Shown piece after piece: positions 44,375 through 54,785 of a DNA stretch of 64,000 nt (position 1 is its first letter; every line of letters begins with the position of its first letter). Both the position numbers and the translations under genes were made by a program. A model generated the notes under the pieces. The model ran no database searches and was not told the origin of the DNA. It saw nothing but the letters and a program-made list of their open reading frames with translations. The DNA is from Sphingobium limneticum. GTDB taxonomy: Bacteria > Pseudomonadota > Alphaproteobacteria > Sphingomonadales > Sphingomonadaceae. The DNA lies in the NCBI RefSeq assembly GCF_008710155.1, contig NZ_VYPZ01000005.1:124001-188000 (forward strand). The letters are read 5' to 3'.

Positions 44375-45297
44375 CCCTCGAACAGCGCGCGCAGCGCCGG
44401 GCTGGCCCGCTCCAGCAGCCCAAAGCCGATCGCTTCGGCCGCCGGCTCGTCGCCACGCAGCAGCCGCGCTTCCTCACGCACCGTTTCCTGCCCATCCGGG
44501 CTGATGATCTCGGCGATCAGATACAGGCCGTCAGCTTCCACCCGCGCCAGTGCCGCGATCGGCGAATGGCAGGTGCCGCCCAGCCCCTTCAGCACGCCGC
44601 GTTCGGCCATCACCGCATCGAACGTGTCGCGATCATTGATCGCCGCCAGCGCCGCTACCACGGCATCGTTGGCGGCCAGCGTCTCGATCCCCACTGCGCC
44701 TTGCGACGGCGCAGGCAGCATCAGGTCGATCGGAATCGTCACGCCGACATCGCTCTGGTCCAGCCGGTCCAGCCCCGCCGCCGCCAGCAAAGTCGCATGC
44801 ACCTCGCCCGTCGCCAGCTTGGCCAGCCTGGTCGCGACATTGCCGCGAAATAGGGTGATGGTCGCATCGGGCCGCAACCGCTTCACCTGCGCGGCGCGGC
44901 GCGGCGAACTCGTCCCTACCAGCGGATTGGCAGGCAGCGCGTCGAAACTTTCCACCCCGACCAGCCGGTCGCGCACATCGGCGCGCGGCAGCATGGCGGC
45001 GATACGGAAGGCGTCCGGGCGCAGCGTCTCCACATCCTTCATGCTATGGACTGCAAAATCGATCTCGCCGGCAACCAGCGCCCGGTCCAGTTCCTTGGTC
45101 CACAGCGCCTTGCCGCCGATATCGGCCAGCGCCCGGTCCTGTATCCGGTCGCCACTGGTCTGGACGGTAATGATCTGTACGGCATCCTCCGCCCAGCCAT
45201 GGACGGCGCAAAGGGCGCGGGCGGTCATATGGGCCTGGGCCAGTGCCAGGGGCGATCCTCTGGTGCCGAGGCGCAACGGTCGATCAGTGAAAAGCAT
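44371..45297 (-). CDS. hemC: Porphobilinogen deaminase (hydroxymethylbilane synthase)
   Basis: A 308-residue HemC joining four porphobilinogens. N-terminal LRLGTRGSPLALAQA, IDFAVHSMKDVE, AMLPRADVRDRLV and the dipyrromethane-cofactor cysteine in LGGTCHSPIAALA are all present. Its start is 44 bp from the divergent tsaD start, a common alphaproteobacterial arrangement. Co-transcribed with hemD and the mitofilin-like gene. Confidence 0.97.
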   Translation of the reverse strand: MLFTDRPLRLGTRGSPLALAQAHMTARALCAVHGWAEDAVQIITVQTSGDRIQDRALADIGGKALWTKELDRALVAGEIDFAVHSMKDVETLRPDAFRIAAMLPRADVRDRLVGVESFDALPANPLVGTSSPRRAAQVKRLRPDATITLFRGNVATRLAKLATGEVHATLLAAAGLDRLDQSDVGVTIPIDLMLPAPSQGAVGIETLAANDAVVAALAAINDRDTFDAVMAERGVLKGLGGTCHSPIAALARVEADGLYLIAEIISPDGQETVREEARLLRGDEPAAEAIGFGLLERASPALRALFEG

Positions 45298-45341
45298 ATG
45301 CGGCTTGCTCTAATGGCCGTGGGCATTAGATGGAAGCGACA

Positions 45342-46376
45342 ATGACCATCATCCTCGGCCTGGAATCGAGCTGCGACGAAACCGCGGCGGCGCTTGTGAC
45401 GGCCGATGGCCGAATCCTGGCGCATCGCCTCGCCACGCAGGAGGAAGCGCACCGCCCCTATGGCGGCGTCGTCCCCGAAATCGCCGCCCGCGCTCATGTG
45501 GAAGCGCTCAGCCCGTTGATCGAGGCGGCGCTTGCCGACGCAAAGATGACGCTGGCGGACGTGGACGTGATCGCGGCGACTGCTGGCCCTGGGCTGATCG
45601 GCGGCGTGATGGTCGGCCTCGTCACCGGCAAGGCGCTCGCCCATGCGGCCGGCAAGCCGCTGGTCGCGGTCAATCATCTGGAAGGGCATGCGCTTTCGCC
45701 GCGCCTGGCCGATCCGACGCTGCAATTCCCCTATCTGTTGCTGCTCGTATCGGGCGGCCATTGCCAGTTGCTCAATGTGAAGGGGCCGGGCGATTATGCG
45801 CGGCTGGCCACCACGATCGACGATGCGGCGGGCGAAGCCTTCGACAAGACGGCCAAGCTGCTCGGCCTTGGCTATCCCGGCGGTCCGCAGGTGGAAAAGG
45901 CGGCGGCGCAGGGCAATCCCAAGGCGGTGCCGCTGCCGCGCCCGCTGGTCGGCACGGCCGAACCGCATTTCTCCTTCGCCGGCCTCAAAAGCGCGGTGAT
46001 GCGCGCGGTCCAGTCCGGCCAATATGCGACCGAAGACATCGCCGCATCGTTCCAGCAGGCGGTGATCGACTGCCTGATCGACCGCACCCGCCGTGCGCTG
46101 GCGACAAGCGAGGGCGTCACTGCGCTCGTCGTGGCGGGCGGCGTGGCCGCCAATCAACCGATCCGCACCGCGCTCGAACAGCTGGCCGCAACGCATGACC
46201 TGCCCTTCGTCGCGCCGCCGCTATGGCTATGTACCGACAATGCGGCGATGATCGCCTGGGCCGGGGCGGAGCGCTATGCGGTCGGCCTTGTCGATGATCT
46301 GACCGTACCCGCCCGGCCGCGCTGGCCGCTCGACCCGGCGGCGGAAAAGGCGCGTGGAGCAGGAGTGAAGGCATGA
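45342..46376 (+). CDS. tsaD: tRNA N6-threonylcarbamoyladenosine transferase TsaD
   Basis: A 344-residue TsaD/Kae1/YgjD that installs t6A37 on ANN-decoding tRNAs with TsaB, TsaC and TsaE. The start [19 protein letters not shown] and the metal-binding [13 protein letters not shown] (two His) and YPGGPQ are conserved. The ATG at 45342 was chosen because GGAAG lies six bases upstream; an in-frame ATG at 45330 would add four residues. It overlaps gpsA by ATGA. Confidence 0.97.
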   Translation: MTIILGLESSCDETAAALVTADGRILAHRLATQEEAHRPYGGVVPEIAARAHVEALSPLIEAALADAKMTLADVDVIAATAGPGLIGGVMVGLVTGKALAHAAGKPLVAVNHLEGHALSPRLADPTLQFPYLLLLVSGGHCQLLNVKGPGDYARLATTIDDAAGEAFDKTAKLLGLGYPGGPQVEKAAAQGNPKAVPLPRPLVGTAEPHFSFAGLKSAVMRAVQSGQYATEDIAASFQQAVIDCLIDRTRRALATSEGVTALVVAGGVAANQPIRTALEQLAATHDLPFVAPPLWLCTDNAAMIAWAGAERYAVGLVDDLTVPARPRWPLDPAAEKARGAGVKA

Positions 46377-47344
46377 AGGCTGGAGTCATAGGGGCAGGTG
46401 CCTGGGGCACGGCGCTGGCGCAATTGCTGGCCAGCGACGGCCAGCCGGTCGCCCTGTGGGCGCTGGAGCCCGATGTCGTGGATGCGATCAATCGCACCCA
46501 TGAAAATCCGCTCTATCTCGCCAATATTCCGCTCTCGCCTTCGATCGCGGCGACGGGCAGCATGGCCGATCTGTCGGATTGCGACCTGCTGCTGGTGGTC
46601 AGCCCCGCCCAACATCTGCGCAGCGTCGTCGCGCAGGCGCCGGCAGGCGTCCCGCTCGTCCTGTGTTCCAAGGGGATAGAGGCCGGCACCAGCCTGCTCA
46701 TGTCGCAGGTCGCGCAAGAGGCGCAGCCGACCTCGCCCATCGCCGTCCTGTCCGGCCCCACCTTCGCCCATGAAGTGGCGAAGGGCCTGCCGACCGCTAT
46801 CACCCTGGCCTGCGAAGACCGCGAACTGGGTCAGCGCCTGGCCGCCCGGATCGCCCGGCCCGCCTTCCGCCCCTATCTGTCGGACGACGTCATCGGCGCG
46901 GAGATTGGCGGCGCGGTCAAGAATGTGCTGGCCATCGCCTGCGGTGTTGCGGAGGGGGCGGGCCTGGGCCTCAACGCCCGCGCTGCGCTGATCAGCCGAG
47001 GCTTTGCCGAAATGACCCGCTTTGGCCTGGCGCGCGGCGCGCGGGCGGAAACGCTGGGCGGACTGTCGGGTCTGGGCGACCTCGTCCTCACCTGTTCCTC
47101 CACCAATTCGCGCAACTTTTCCCTCGGCAAAGGGCTGGGTGAAGGCGGCAGCGCCGCCGACCTCCTGTCCAACCGTCGCACCGTGGCGGAAGGGGCGCAT
47201 ACCGCGCCCGTCCTGCGCGATGCCGCCCGCGCCGCTGGCGTCGAAATGCCGGTGGTGGAGGCGGTCTGCGCCCTGCTGACGGAGGCCGCGCCGCTGGCGC
47301 AGGTCATCGACGCGCTGCTCGCCCGGCCGCTGCGCCCTGAATAA
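46373..47344 (+). CDS. gpsA: NAD(P)-dependent glycerol-3-phosphate dehydrogenase
   Basis: A 323-residue GpsA reducing dihydroxyacetone phosphate to glycerol 3-phosphate for phospholipid synthesis. Rossmann motif [34 protein letters not shown], the catalytic Lys region [12 protein letters not shown], and [14 protein letters not shown] are seen. Coupled to tsaD by ATGA. Confidence 0.97.
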   Translation: MKAGVIGAGAWGTALAQLLASDGQPVALWALEPDVVDAINRTHENPLYLANIPLSPSIAATGSMADLSDCDLLLVVSPAQHLRSVVAQAPAGVPLVLCSKGIEAGTSLLMSQVAQEAQPTSPIAVLSGPTFAHEVAKGLPTAITLACEDRELGQRLAARIARPAFRPYLSDDVIGAEIGGAVKNVLAIACGVAEGAGLGLNARAALISRGFAEMTRFGLARGARAETLGGLSGLGDLVLTCSSTNSRNFSLGKGLGEGGSAADLLSNRRTVAEGAHTAPVLRDAARAAGVEMPVVEAVCALLTEAAPLAQVIDALLARPLRPE

Positions 47345-47398
47345 CCCGTCGCGCTGCCGCTGCATTGCGCCTACAACGAACAGATATAGCAACAGAGA

Positions 47399-48919
47399 AT
47401 GACACAAGGGGTTCACAGTTCGTTGGCGACAGAGGCGTCTCCATCCAAGGATCAGGATGATATCGCCGCTCTGGCCAAGGGCGGGCGGACCAATATCTTC
47501 GGTTTCCTGCTGCGGCTGGCCGCGCGCCTGCCATTTTTGTTCATCGCGGGGCGCTGGTATGGCGCCGAAGCGCTGGGCCGCTTCGCCTATGCCGTGCTGG
47601 TGGTGGAATTCGTCGCCCAGATCGCGACGCTGGGCCTGAAGCGCGGCCTGGCCGGCGCATTGTCGCAGACGGAACGGCCGCATAATCATGTCGTGACCGA
47701 CGCGATGGTCGTGACCCTGCTCGCGGCCTTGCTGGGTTCGGCGATCCTCATCGCCTTTCCGCAGGCGATGTTTCCCAACAGCAGCATCAACGGCCTCGAC
47801 CGGTTGCTGGCGCTGGTGGTGATCGGCGTGGCGGGATCGGACGTGGCGCTGGCCGCTTGCGCCTATCGCTTCGATGTCGGCGCGACCGTCCGGGCGCGGT
47901 CCATCATCGAACCCTGGACGATCAGCATCGGCGCCTTCGCCTTCGCTTTCTACTCGACCCGCGACGGCCTCATCCTTTCCTATGCCGTGTCGATGATCGC
48001 GGCTTTCGTCGCGTCCATCATCCCGATGATCCGCCATTATGGCCGGCCCACCGGCTGGCGTCCCGATCCGGGCCGGCTCTGGCGCCTCGCCCGTCGCAAC
48101 CTGCCGTTGGCGGCGGCGGACGGGGTCGAATGGGGATCGCGCCGGCTCGACATGGCGATATTGGGCCTGTTCGTCAGCCCGGCGGTGATCGGCATCTATT
48201 ATGTCGCGCAGCAGGTCGCGTCGCTGCCGCAGAAATTGAAGACCAGCTTCGACCCGATTCTCGGCCCGGTCATCACCCGCAACCTGGCGGAAAACAACTT
48301 GGCCGCCATCGCCAAGCAGGTCAGCCAGGTCGGCTTCTGGATCATCGCGGCGCAGGCGGGCATCGCCCTGGCGCTCGGCATTCCGGGCGAAGCGGTGATG
48401 GGGCTGGTCGGTCCGCATTTCGTGGGCGGCACCGGCGCGCTCGCCTTCCTGCTGCTGGCCGAAGTGGTCGCGGCCACCGCAGTCGTCAGCGAATCGGCGC
48501 TGGTCTATATCGCCCGCCATCGCAATCTCATGATCTCCCTCTTCATGATCGGGTTGCAGGCGGCCTTCAGCTTCGCCCTGATCTTCGCGGCGCGGGCGCT
48601 GGGCATGGAAGTCATGTGGATTGCCGCCGCGCCGGCGCTGGCACTTTGTCTGGCGCTGGGCGTGAGCGCCTTCGTCAAGGCGCGGCTGCTTTCCAGCCTG
48701 CTCGACGCGCCGATCAACGCCTGGCGCTGGCCGCTGCTGAGCGCGGCGGGTGTGGCCTGTATCGTCGGGGCGGGCTTCGTCGCTCTGCCGGCCCGTTTCG
48801 AATGGGTCGAACTGGCGGTGGGCGTCTGGGCGATATTGGGCGCCTACGGCCTCGTCATCTGGCGCTGGGGCTTCGGCTCCGACGACCGCGCCCTGTTCCG
48901 CAAGCAGAAGCCCGCATAA
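47399..48919 (+). CDS. Polysaccharide flippase / Wzx-like membrane protein
   Basis: A 506-residue integral membrane protein with about 12-14 hydrophobic helices, of the polysaccharide-biosynthesis/MATE-like superfamily. It begins with a cytoplasmic stretch containing DDIAALAKGGRTNIFGFLLRLAARLPFLFIA, typical of Wzx-type flippases, and has AQIATLGLKRGLAGALSQ in the first half. It would move a lipid-linked glycan across the inner membrane. No glycan gene cluster is adjacent on the same strand, so its substrate is unknown. A strong terminator follows directly. Confidence 0.85.
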   Translation: MTQGVHSSLATEASPSKDQDDIAALAKGGRTNIFGFLLRLAARLPFLFIAGRWYGAEALGRFAYAVLVVEFVAQIATLGLKRGLAGALSQTERPHNHVVTDAMVVTLLAALLGSAILIAFPQAMFPNSSINGLDRLLALVVIGVAGSDVALAACAYRFDVGATVRARSIIEPWTISIGAFAFAFYSTRDGLILSYAVSMIAAFVASIIPMIRHYGRPTGWRPDPGRLWRLARRNLPLAAADGVEWGSRRLDMAILGLFVSPAVIGIYYVAQQVASLPQKLKTSFDPILGPVITRNLAENNLAAIAKQVSQVGFWIIAAQAGIALALGIPGEAVMGLVGPHFVGGTGALAFLLLAEVVAATAVVSESALVYIARHRNLMISLFMIGLQAAFSFALIFAARALGMEVMWIAAAPALALCLALGVSAFVKARLLSSLLDAPINAWRWPLLSAAGVACIVGAGFVALPARFEWVELAVGVWAILGAYGLVIWRWGFGSDDRALFRKQKPA

Positions 48920-48958
48920 AAAAAAGGCCCGCCTCTCGATGGAGAGGCGGGCCTTTTT
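48919..48958. terminator. Bidirectional terminator between the flippase and PfkB genes
   Basis: GGCCCGCCTCTC (48926-48937) and GAGAGGCGGGCC (48942-48953) form a perfect stem, flanked by seven A on the left and five T on the right, so it serves both convergent genes. Confidence 0.95.
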
Positions 48959-48966
48959 CGGTCAGG

Positions 48967-49968
48967 TCAGGCGAACAGCTTGTCGCGGATCACGCCCAGA
49001 TCTTCCTCGGGGCGCGCTCCCCAGTGGGAGATGACTTCGGCGGCGGCGGCGGCGCCCAGCGCCAGCGCATCTTCTACGCTGCGCCCGTCGATATGCGCGG
49101 CCAGGAAGCCGGCGGCGAACAGATCGCCCGCGCCGGTCGTGTCGATGATCTGCGCGACGGGGGCGGCTGGCGCTTCATGGCGTACGCCGTCGACGATGGC
49201 GACCGCGCCCTTTTCGCTGCGGGTCGACACCAGCACCGGCACCTTGTCGGCGAAGCGCGCCAGCGCGGCATCGAAATCGTCGACCTGCGCCAACGACTGG
49301 ATCTCGCCCTCATTCGAAAAGAGGATGTCGATCAGCCCCTGTTCGATCAGGTCGATGAAGTCGGCGCGATGGCGGTCGATCACGAAATTGTCGGACAGGG
49401 TGAAGGCGACCTTGCGGCCGGCGTCATGCGCGGCCTCGATCGCGGCGCGCATCGCCACGCGCGGCTGGGCCGGATCCCACAAATAGCCTTCCAGATACAG
49501 GATGCCGGCCGAGCGGATCATGTCCAGGTCCAGCGCCGCTTCGGGCAGGAATTGCGAGGCTCCCAGGAAGGTGTTCATGGTCCGCTGCGCGTCCGGCGTC
49601 ACCAGGATCAGGCAGCGGGCGGTCGGAATGTCGCCCTGTACCGCGGGCGTGTCGAACCGGATGCCCAGCGCATGGACGTCATGCGCGAAGACCGCGCCCA
49701 GCTGGTCGTCATTGACCTGACCGATGAAACCGCACTTCTTGCCCAGCGCCGCCAGGCCGGCCAGCGTGTTGGCGGCCGATCCGCCGCTGATTTCCTTGGC
49801 CTGGCCCATATCGGCATAGAGCGTCTCTGCCATGTCGGCGTCGATCAGCTGCATGCCGCCCTTGGTCAGGGCATGCTGCGCCAGAAAGGCGTCGTCGCTG
49901 CGGGCGATCACGTCGACGATGGCGTTGCCGATCGCGACGACATCCAAAGTGGGGGCAGAAGCGGTCAC
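48967..49968 (-). CDS. PfkB-family carbohydrate kinase, adenosine-kinase type
   Basis: A 333-residue ribokinase-superfamily protein. It starts LDVVAIGNAIVDVIARSDD, has the sugar-site GGSAANTLAGLAALG, and the ATP/anion-hole motif IIDTTGAGDLFAAGFL. This form matches the adenosine-kinase-like branch common in alphaproteobacteria; phosphorylation of adenosine to AMP is likely but another nucleoside or sugar is possible. It is transcribed as a single gene towards the shared terminator. Confidence 0.9.
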   Translation of the reverse strand: MTASAPTLDVVAIGNAIVDVIARSDDAFLAQHALTKGGMQLIDADMAETLYADMGQAKEISGGSAANTLAGLAALGKKCGFIGQVNDDQLGAVFAHDVHALGIRFDTPAVQGDIPTARCLILVTPDAQRTMNTFLGASQFLPEAALDLDMIRSAGILYLEGYLWDPAQPRVAMRAAIEAAHDAGRKVAFTLSDNFVIDRHRADFIDLIEQGLIDILFSNEGEIQSLAQVDDFDAALARFADKVPVLVSTRSEKGAVAIVDGVRHEAPAAPVAQIIDTTGAGDLFAAGFLAAHIDGRSVEDALALGAAAAAEVISHWGARPEEDLGVIRDKLFA

Positions 49969-50094
49969 GCACTATCCTTAGTCTGATGGAAGAAATAAAA
50001 TTTCACGGCCTTTACCGGTCCGGCCGGCCCCATGCAACTTTCCCCTGCAACGCCGGTGATTGACCTGATGGCCGGGCGGTAGGATAGCTGGGCG

Positions 50095-50766
50095 ATGGTC
50101 CTGACCGCTGCCCTGCGCGCCTTTCCCTCCATCTTTCACGGCGCAGCGCTGCGCCTGTTGATCAAGACGATCATACTGACCCTGCTGCTTTTCGCCGGGC
50201 TGGCGGCCGCTTTCTGGTTTGGCTTCCACGCGCTGCGCCTGCATTTCGGCTGGGGAGGCGGCAGCTGGGGCAATTGGGGCGAGGCGACGGCGACAGCCCT
50301 GCTGATGGTCGCGTCCGGCTGGCTGCTGTTCCGCGCCACCGCGATGGCGGTGATGGGCCTGTTCGCCGACGATATTATCGAGGCGGTGGAGCGCGACGAT
50401 TATCCCCATGTCACCGCGCGTCCGGTCGGCTGGGCGCGCAGCCTGCGCTTCGCCTGTCGATCGGTCGCCCGGACGGTCGGCTGGAACCTGCTCGCGCTGC
50501 CCGCCTATATCCTGTTGCTGGTGACGGGGGTGGGAACGATCGGGCTGTTTCTGGCGCTCAACGCCTATCTGCTCGGCCGCGACATGGCCGACATGGTGGA
50601 GCCGCGTCATCCGACCCTCCCGCCGCTCAGTCGCAGCAGCCGGTGGCTCATGGGCCTCGTTTCGGCGCTTCTGTTCCTGGTGCCGGTCGCCAACCTGCTT
50701 GCGCCGATCTTCAGCGCGGCTATGGCGGTCCACATGCTGCTGGGCCGAAAGACGAAGACATCATGA
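50095..50766 (+). CDS. EI24-domain integral membrane protein
   Basis: A 223-residue protein with about four to five transmembrane helices (clear ones near residues 22-42, 62-82, 137-160 and 185-205). The pattern FADDIIEAVERDDYP and LLLVTGVGTIGLFLALNAYLLGRD resembles the EI24/CysZ-like family, some members of which are sulfate transporters; no direct evidence for sulfate here. Its stop overlaps the next gene (ATGA), so the two are coupled. Confidence 0.78.
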   Translation: MVLTAALRAFPSIFHGAALRLLIKTIILTLLLFAGLAAAFWFGFHALRLHFGWGGGSWGNWGEATATALLMVASGWLLFRATAMAVMGLFADDIIEAVERDDYPHVTARPVGWARSLRFACRSVARTVGWNLLALPAYILLLVTGVGTIGLFLALNAYLLGRDMADMVEPRHPTLPPLSRSSRWLMGLVSALLFLVPVANLLAPIFSAAMAVHMLLGRKTKTS

Positions 50767-51137
50767 AGACCCTCCGTTCGGGCCTGACGTCCCTGCTGGC
50801 CCTGCCGCTGGCCGCCTGCGGCGCCGGGACGGTGGTGCCGCCCGCCCGGCCGATCGCGCCGCCGCCCGGCCCCCCGGCCAGCGCCTTCATGAAGCAGGGA
50901 CCGCTGATGGGCGCCGACGCGCGGCGGTTGACCCAGATGTTCGGCGAACCCCGGCTCGACATTCGCGAGACGACGGTGCGCAAATTGCAGTTCGCCAACG
51001 GCCGTTGCATCCTCGACGCCTATCTCTACGCGCCTGCGCGCGGCAAGGAACCGGTCGTCACCCATGTCGACGCGCGCAGCCCGACGGGCACCGACGTCGA
51101 TCCGGCCGCCTGCGCCACGGCGTTGCAGGCGAAATAA
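50763..51137 (+). CDS. Small lipoprotein of unknown function
   Basis: A 124-residue protein with a lipoprotein signal ending LAAC (Cys 19) and a Pro-rich linker (VVPPARPIAPPPGPP). The mature part has ARRLTQMFGEPRLDIRETT and ANGRCILDAYLYAP, and an additional Cys pair (Cys in GRC and near the C-terminus in ACATALQ). The MFGEP segment is similar to small BamE-like lipoproteins, but I would not assign that function. It is translationally coupled to the EI24 gene. Confidence 0.75.
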   Translation: MKTLRSGLTSLLALPLAACGAGTVVPPARPIAPPPGPPASAFMKQGPLMGADARRLTQMFGEPRLDIRETTVRKLQFANGRCILDAYLYAPARGKEPVVTHVDARSPTGTDVDPAACATALQAK

Positions 51138-51385
51138 TCGCGGCGGCAAAGTTCACACCGTTACACGGCTTTTCGCCCCGAAGCGCTCGCAACGCGCTCG
51201 CGAGGCGTTCCCAAGGCTTTACCAACGCCTCTCCAAGGCTTCCGCGAAGCGTGCGCGCTTGCGCCTGCGATTGCCGCTGTGGGCAGGAGGGGAAAAGCCG
51301 GGCCATCCATGAGGATAGATCAGAGCCAATCCTACATTGGAAGGATTTTGCTTGGACCGATGGGACGAGGCGAAACCAGCTATAA
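51138..51385. other. Non-coding stretch after the lipoprotein gene
   Basis: Part of a 400-bp gap. It is rich in GCGC-type and CTTTACC/CCTTTCC runs and has no credible ORF or RNA gene that I can identify. A repeat element occupies the following 123 bp. Confidence 0.5.
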
Positions 51386-51508
51386 GCCCCTCCCTTTTAA
51401 GGGAGGGGTTGGGGTGGGTGGTGAGCGAAGCGAGCCTTCTGCCTATAGACGATAGAGCGCCGCTGCGCGGCGTACCCACCCCCAGCCCCTCCCTTAGCAG
51501 GGAGGGGA
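51386..51508. repeat. Paired inverted repeat (CCCCTCCCTT family)
   Basis: A hairpin CCCCTCCCTTTTAAGGGAGG is followed by TTGGGGTGGGT; about 50 bp later ACCCACCCCCAG precedes a second hairpin CCCCTCCCTTAGCAGGGAGG. The two halves are inverted relative to each other, giving a large composite palindrome. It lies between the convergent lipoprotein and queG genes. Confidence 0.85.
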
Positions 51509-51536
51509 GAAATACCGGCCGCTCTTTCCCCGCCGT

Positions 51537-52595
<1,059 letters not shown>

Positions 52596-52617
52596 GGGTC
52601 CAGACTATCAGGGCGGG

Positions 52618-53595
52618 ATGATCGGCGACATAACGGCCTCGTCCCCCGCCTCCATCCCGGCCTATGCCGTAGAGGGGCATGGGCTTGTCAAGACTTTCGG
52701 CAGCTTCCGTGCGGTGGATGGCATCGACATCGCCGTGCCGGCGGGCACCATCTATGGCGTGCTCGGCCCCAATGGCGCGGGCAAGACGACGCTGCTGCGC
52801 ACGCTGCTGGGCATCATCGACCCGGATGAAGGGCATCGCACCCTGCTGGGCGAGGCGCAGCCGCTGCGCATGGCGAGCCAGGTCGGCTATCTGCCCGAAG
52901 AGCGCGGCCTCTACCCCTCGATGAAGGCCTATGAAGCGGTCGCCTTCATGGGCGCGCTGCGTGGTCTGCCGCTGGCCGAGGGACGCAAGCGGGCGAAGGC
53001 GATGCTGGACGCGCATGGCATGGGCGCGGCTATGGACAAGCCGATCCGCCAATTGTCGAAGGGCATGGCCCAGACGGTGCAGCTGTTCGGCACCATCGTC
53101 CATGGTCCCCGGCTGATCGTACTGGACGAGCCTTTTTCCGGTCTCGACGCGATCAATCAGGAGAAATTGGAGGCGCTGATTCGGCAGCAGGCGCGCGATG
53201 GCGTCACCATCCTCTTTTCCACCCATGTCATCGCCCATGCCGATCGGCTGTGCGAGCGGATCGCCATCGTCGCGGGCGGGCGCATCCGGTTCGAAGGGAC
53301 GCCGGGCGACGCGCGCGACCGGCTGCGGTCGCAGGTGCGGCTGCGCACGCGGACGAGCGATGGCGCCTGGCGCCGCGCTTTGCCGGCCGACACGATGGCG
53401 GAGGAGGGGACATGGCATTTCGCCCTGCCCGACGAAGGGATCGAACCCTTGTTGCGCGCGCTGATCGACGGGCAGGCGGGAATCGAAAGCCTGTCGATCG
53501 AGCGGCCGGGCCTGCACGACGCCTTCGTCGCGATCGCAGGCGAAGCGGCGGCGCGACAGATGCAGGGTGACGGGACGCAGGAGGTGCAGCCATGA
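52618..53595 (+). CDS. ABC transporter ATP-binding protein, NatA-like
   Basis: A 325-residue ATPase with Walker A GPNGAGKTT, signature LSKGM, Walker B LIVLDEPFSGLD and switch His in FSTHV. The YLPEERGLYPSMK Q-loop region and the C-terminal extension match the NatA-type family (DUF4162-like). Together with the next gene it forms an exporter, in some bacteria for sodium ions. The ATG at 52618 follows GGGCGGG. It is divergent from queG. Confidence 0.92.
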   Translation: MIGDITASSPASIPAYAVEGHGLVKTFGSFRAVDGIDIAVPAGTIYGVLGPNGAGKTTLLRTLLGIIDPDEGHRTLLGEAQPLRMASQVGYLPEERGLYPSMKAYEAVAFMGALRGLPLAEGRKRAKAMLDAHGMGAAMDKPIRQLSKGMAQTVQLFGTIVHGPRLIVLDEPFSGLDAINQEKLEALIRQQARDGVTILFSTHVIAHADRLCERIAIVAGGRIRFEGTPGDARDRLRSQVRLRTRTSDGAWRRALPADTMAEEGTWHFALPDEGIEPLLRALIDGQAGIESLSIERPGLHDAFVAIAGEAAARQMQGDGTQEVQP

Positions 53596-54782
53596 TGCAG
53601 TTGTGGCGCGCCGCCTTCGTCATCGCCCGGCGGGATTTTACCGCCGTCGTGTTGTCGCGGACCTTCATCCTGTTCCTGCTCGGGCCGATGCTGCCGATCC
53701 TGATCGGCTTTGCCTTTGGCGGGCTGGGCGACAAGATCAGCAGCACCGATCTGCGCCCGATCGTGGGTGTCGCCATGTCGGCGGCGGACGCGGGCGCGCT
53801 GGAGCGGGCGCATGATCGGCTGGCGCAGCGGATGGGCGACCAGTCCTTGCCCCGCCTGCGCACGGTGCCGTCCGCACCCGCGCCGCGCATCCAGCTGGCC
53901 CGGCCGGATTCGGAGGTGGTGGCGATCCTGTCCGGTTCGCTCAATCGCCCGGTGCTGACCGGCAAGGCGGAGGATCTGGACAAGTTGCAGGGCGATATCA
54001 GCCTTCTGTCCACGGCGGCCCTGACGGAACGCACGCTGAAATTCGTGACCGTCGAACGGCAGGAAGTGACGACCAGCCTGGGCGCGCAGGCGCAGGCGCG
54101 CTTGCTGATCGGCCGGGTGGCGCAGGTGGTGATGTTCTTCCTCACCATATTGCTCGCGGGCATGATCCTGTCCAATCTGGTCGAGGAAAAGACCAACAAG
54201 ATCATCGAGATATTGGCCGCCGCCGTGCCGATCGACGCGATCTTCCTCGGCAAATTGATGGCGATGCTGGCGATGAGTTTCGTGGGCATCGCCTTTTGGG
54301 GCGGCACGGCCTTCGCCATCTTCCTGGGCCTGCATGGCGGGGGCGGGCCGTTGCCGGCGCCGGCGGTGGGCTGGCCGCTCTTCCTGCTGCTGGCGGTGCT
54401 CTATTTCGCGATGGCCTATACGCTGCTCGGCTCGCTCTTCCTGGGCATCGGGGCGCAGGCGGCGACGGTGCGTGAGGTGCAGACATTGAACATGCCGATC
54501 ACCATGGCGCAGATGCTGATCTTCTTCTTCGCCAGCTATGCGGTCGATCATATGGGGTCGCCGGCGGAGGTCGCGGCCTGCATCTTCCCGTTCAGTTCGC
54601 CCTTCGCCATGATCGCGCGGGCGGCGCAGGACGGGGCGGTCTGGCCGCATCTGGTCGCTCTGGTCTGGCAGGTGAGCTTCGTGGCGCTGATCATCCGGGT
54701 GGGCGTGCTGTTGTTCCGCCGGCATGTGATGCAGTCGGGCGGCAGCTGGTGGAAGCGGCTGTTCAGGCCGGCGACCCGTTGA
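53592..54782 (+). CDS. ABC transporter permease, NatB/ABC-2 type
   Basis: A 396-residue ABC-2 permease with an N-terminal membrane helix (about residues 22-42), a large extracytoplasmic domain (about 55-175) and five or so C-terminal helices. The LVEEKTNKIIEILAAAVPID loop is characteristic of NatB-type permeases. It overlaps the ATPase gene by ATGA. Substrate is unknown; sodium export is one family possibility. Confidence 0.92.
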   Translation: MMQLWRAAFVIARRDFTAVVLSRTFILFLLGPMLPILIGFAFGGLGDKISSTDLRPIVGVAMSAADAGALERAHDRLAQRMGDQSLPRLRTVPSAPAPRIQLARPDSEVVAILSGSLNRPVLTGKAEDLDKLQGDISLLSTAALTERTLKFVTVERQEVTTSLGAQAQARLLIGRVAQVVMFFLTILLAGMILSNLVEEKTNKIIEILAAAVPIDAIFLGKLMAMLAMSFVGIAFWGGTAFAIFLGLHGGGGPLPAPAVGWPLFLLLAVLYFAMAYTLLGSLFLGIGAQAATVREVQTLNMPITMAQMLIFFFASYAVDHMGSPAEVAACIFPFSSPFAMIARAAQDGAVWPHLVALVWQVSFVALIIRVGVLLFRRHVMQSGGSWWKRLFRPATR

Positions 54783-54785
54783 TCC

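Noticed and set aside
46274..48520. Long open frame on the minus strand opposite gpsA and the flippase (748 codons)
   Set aside because: Composition (Gln/Arg/Gly-rich) is typical of antisense shadow frames; it crosses two real genes.
47857..49986. Long plus-strand frame (709 codons) across the flippase 3' half and the kinase
   Set aside because: It would run through the bidirectional terminator and shows no domain.
50763..51137. Assignment of the lipoprotein as BamE/OmlA
   Set aside because: Only a short MFGEP similarity; the rest of the protein does not fit.
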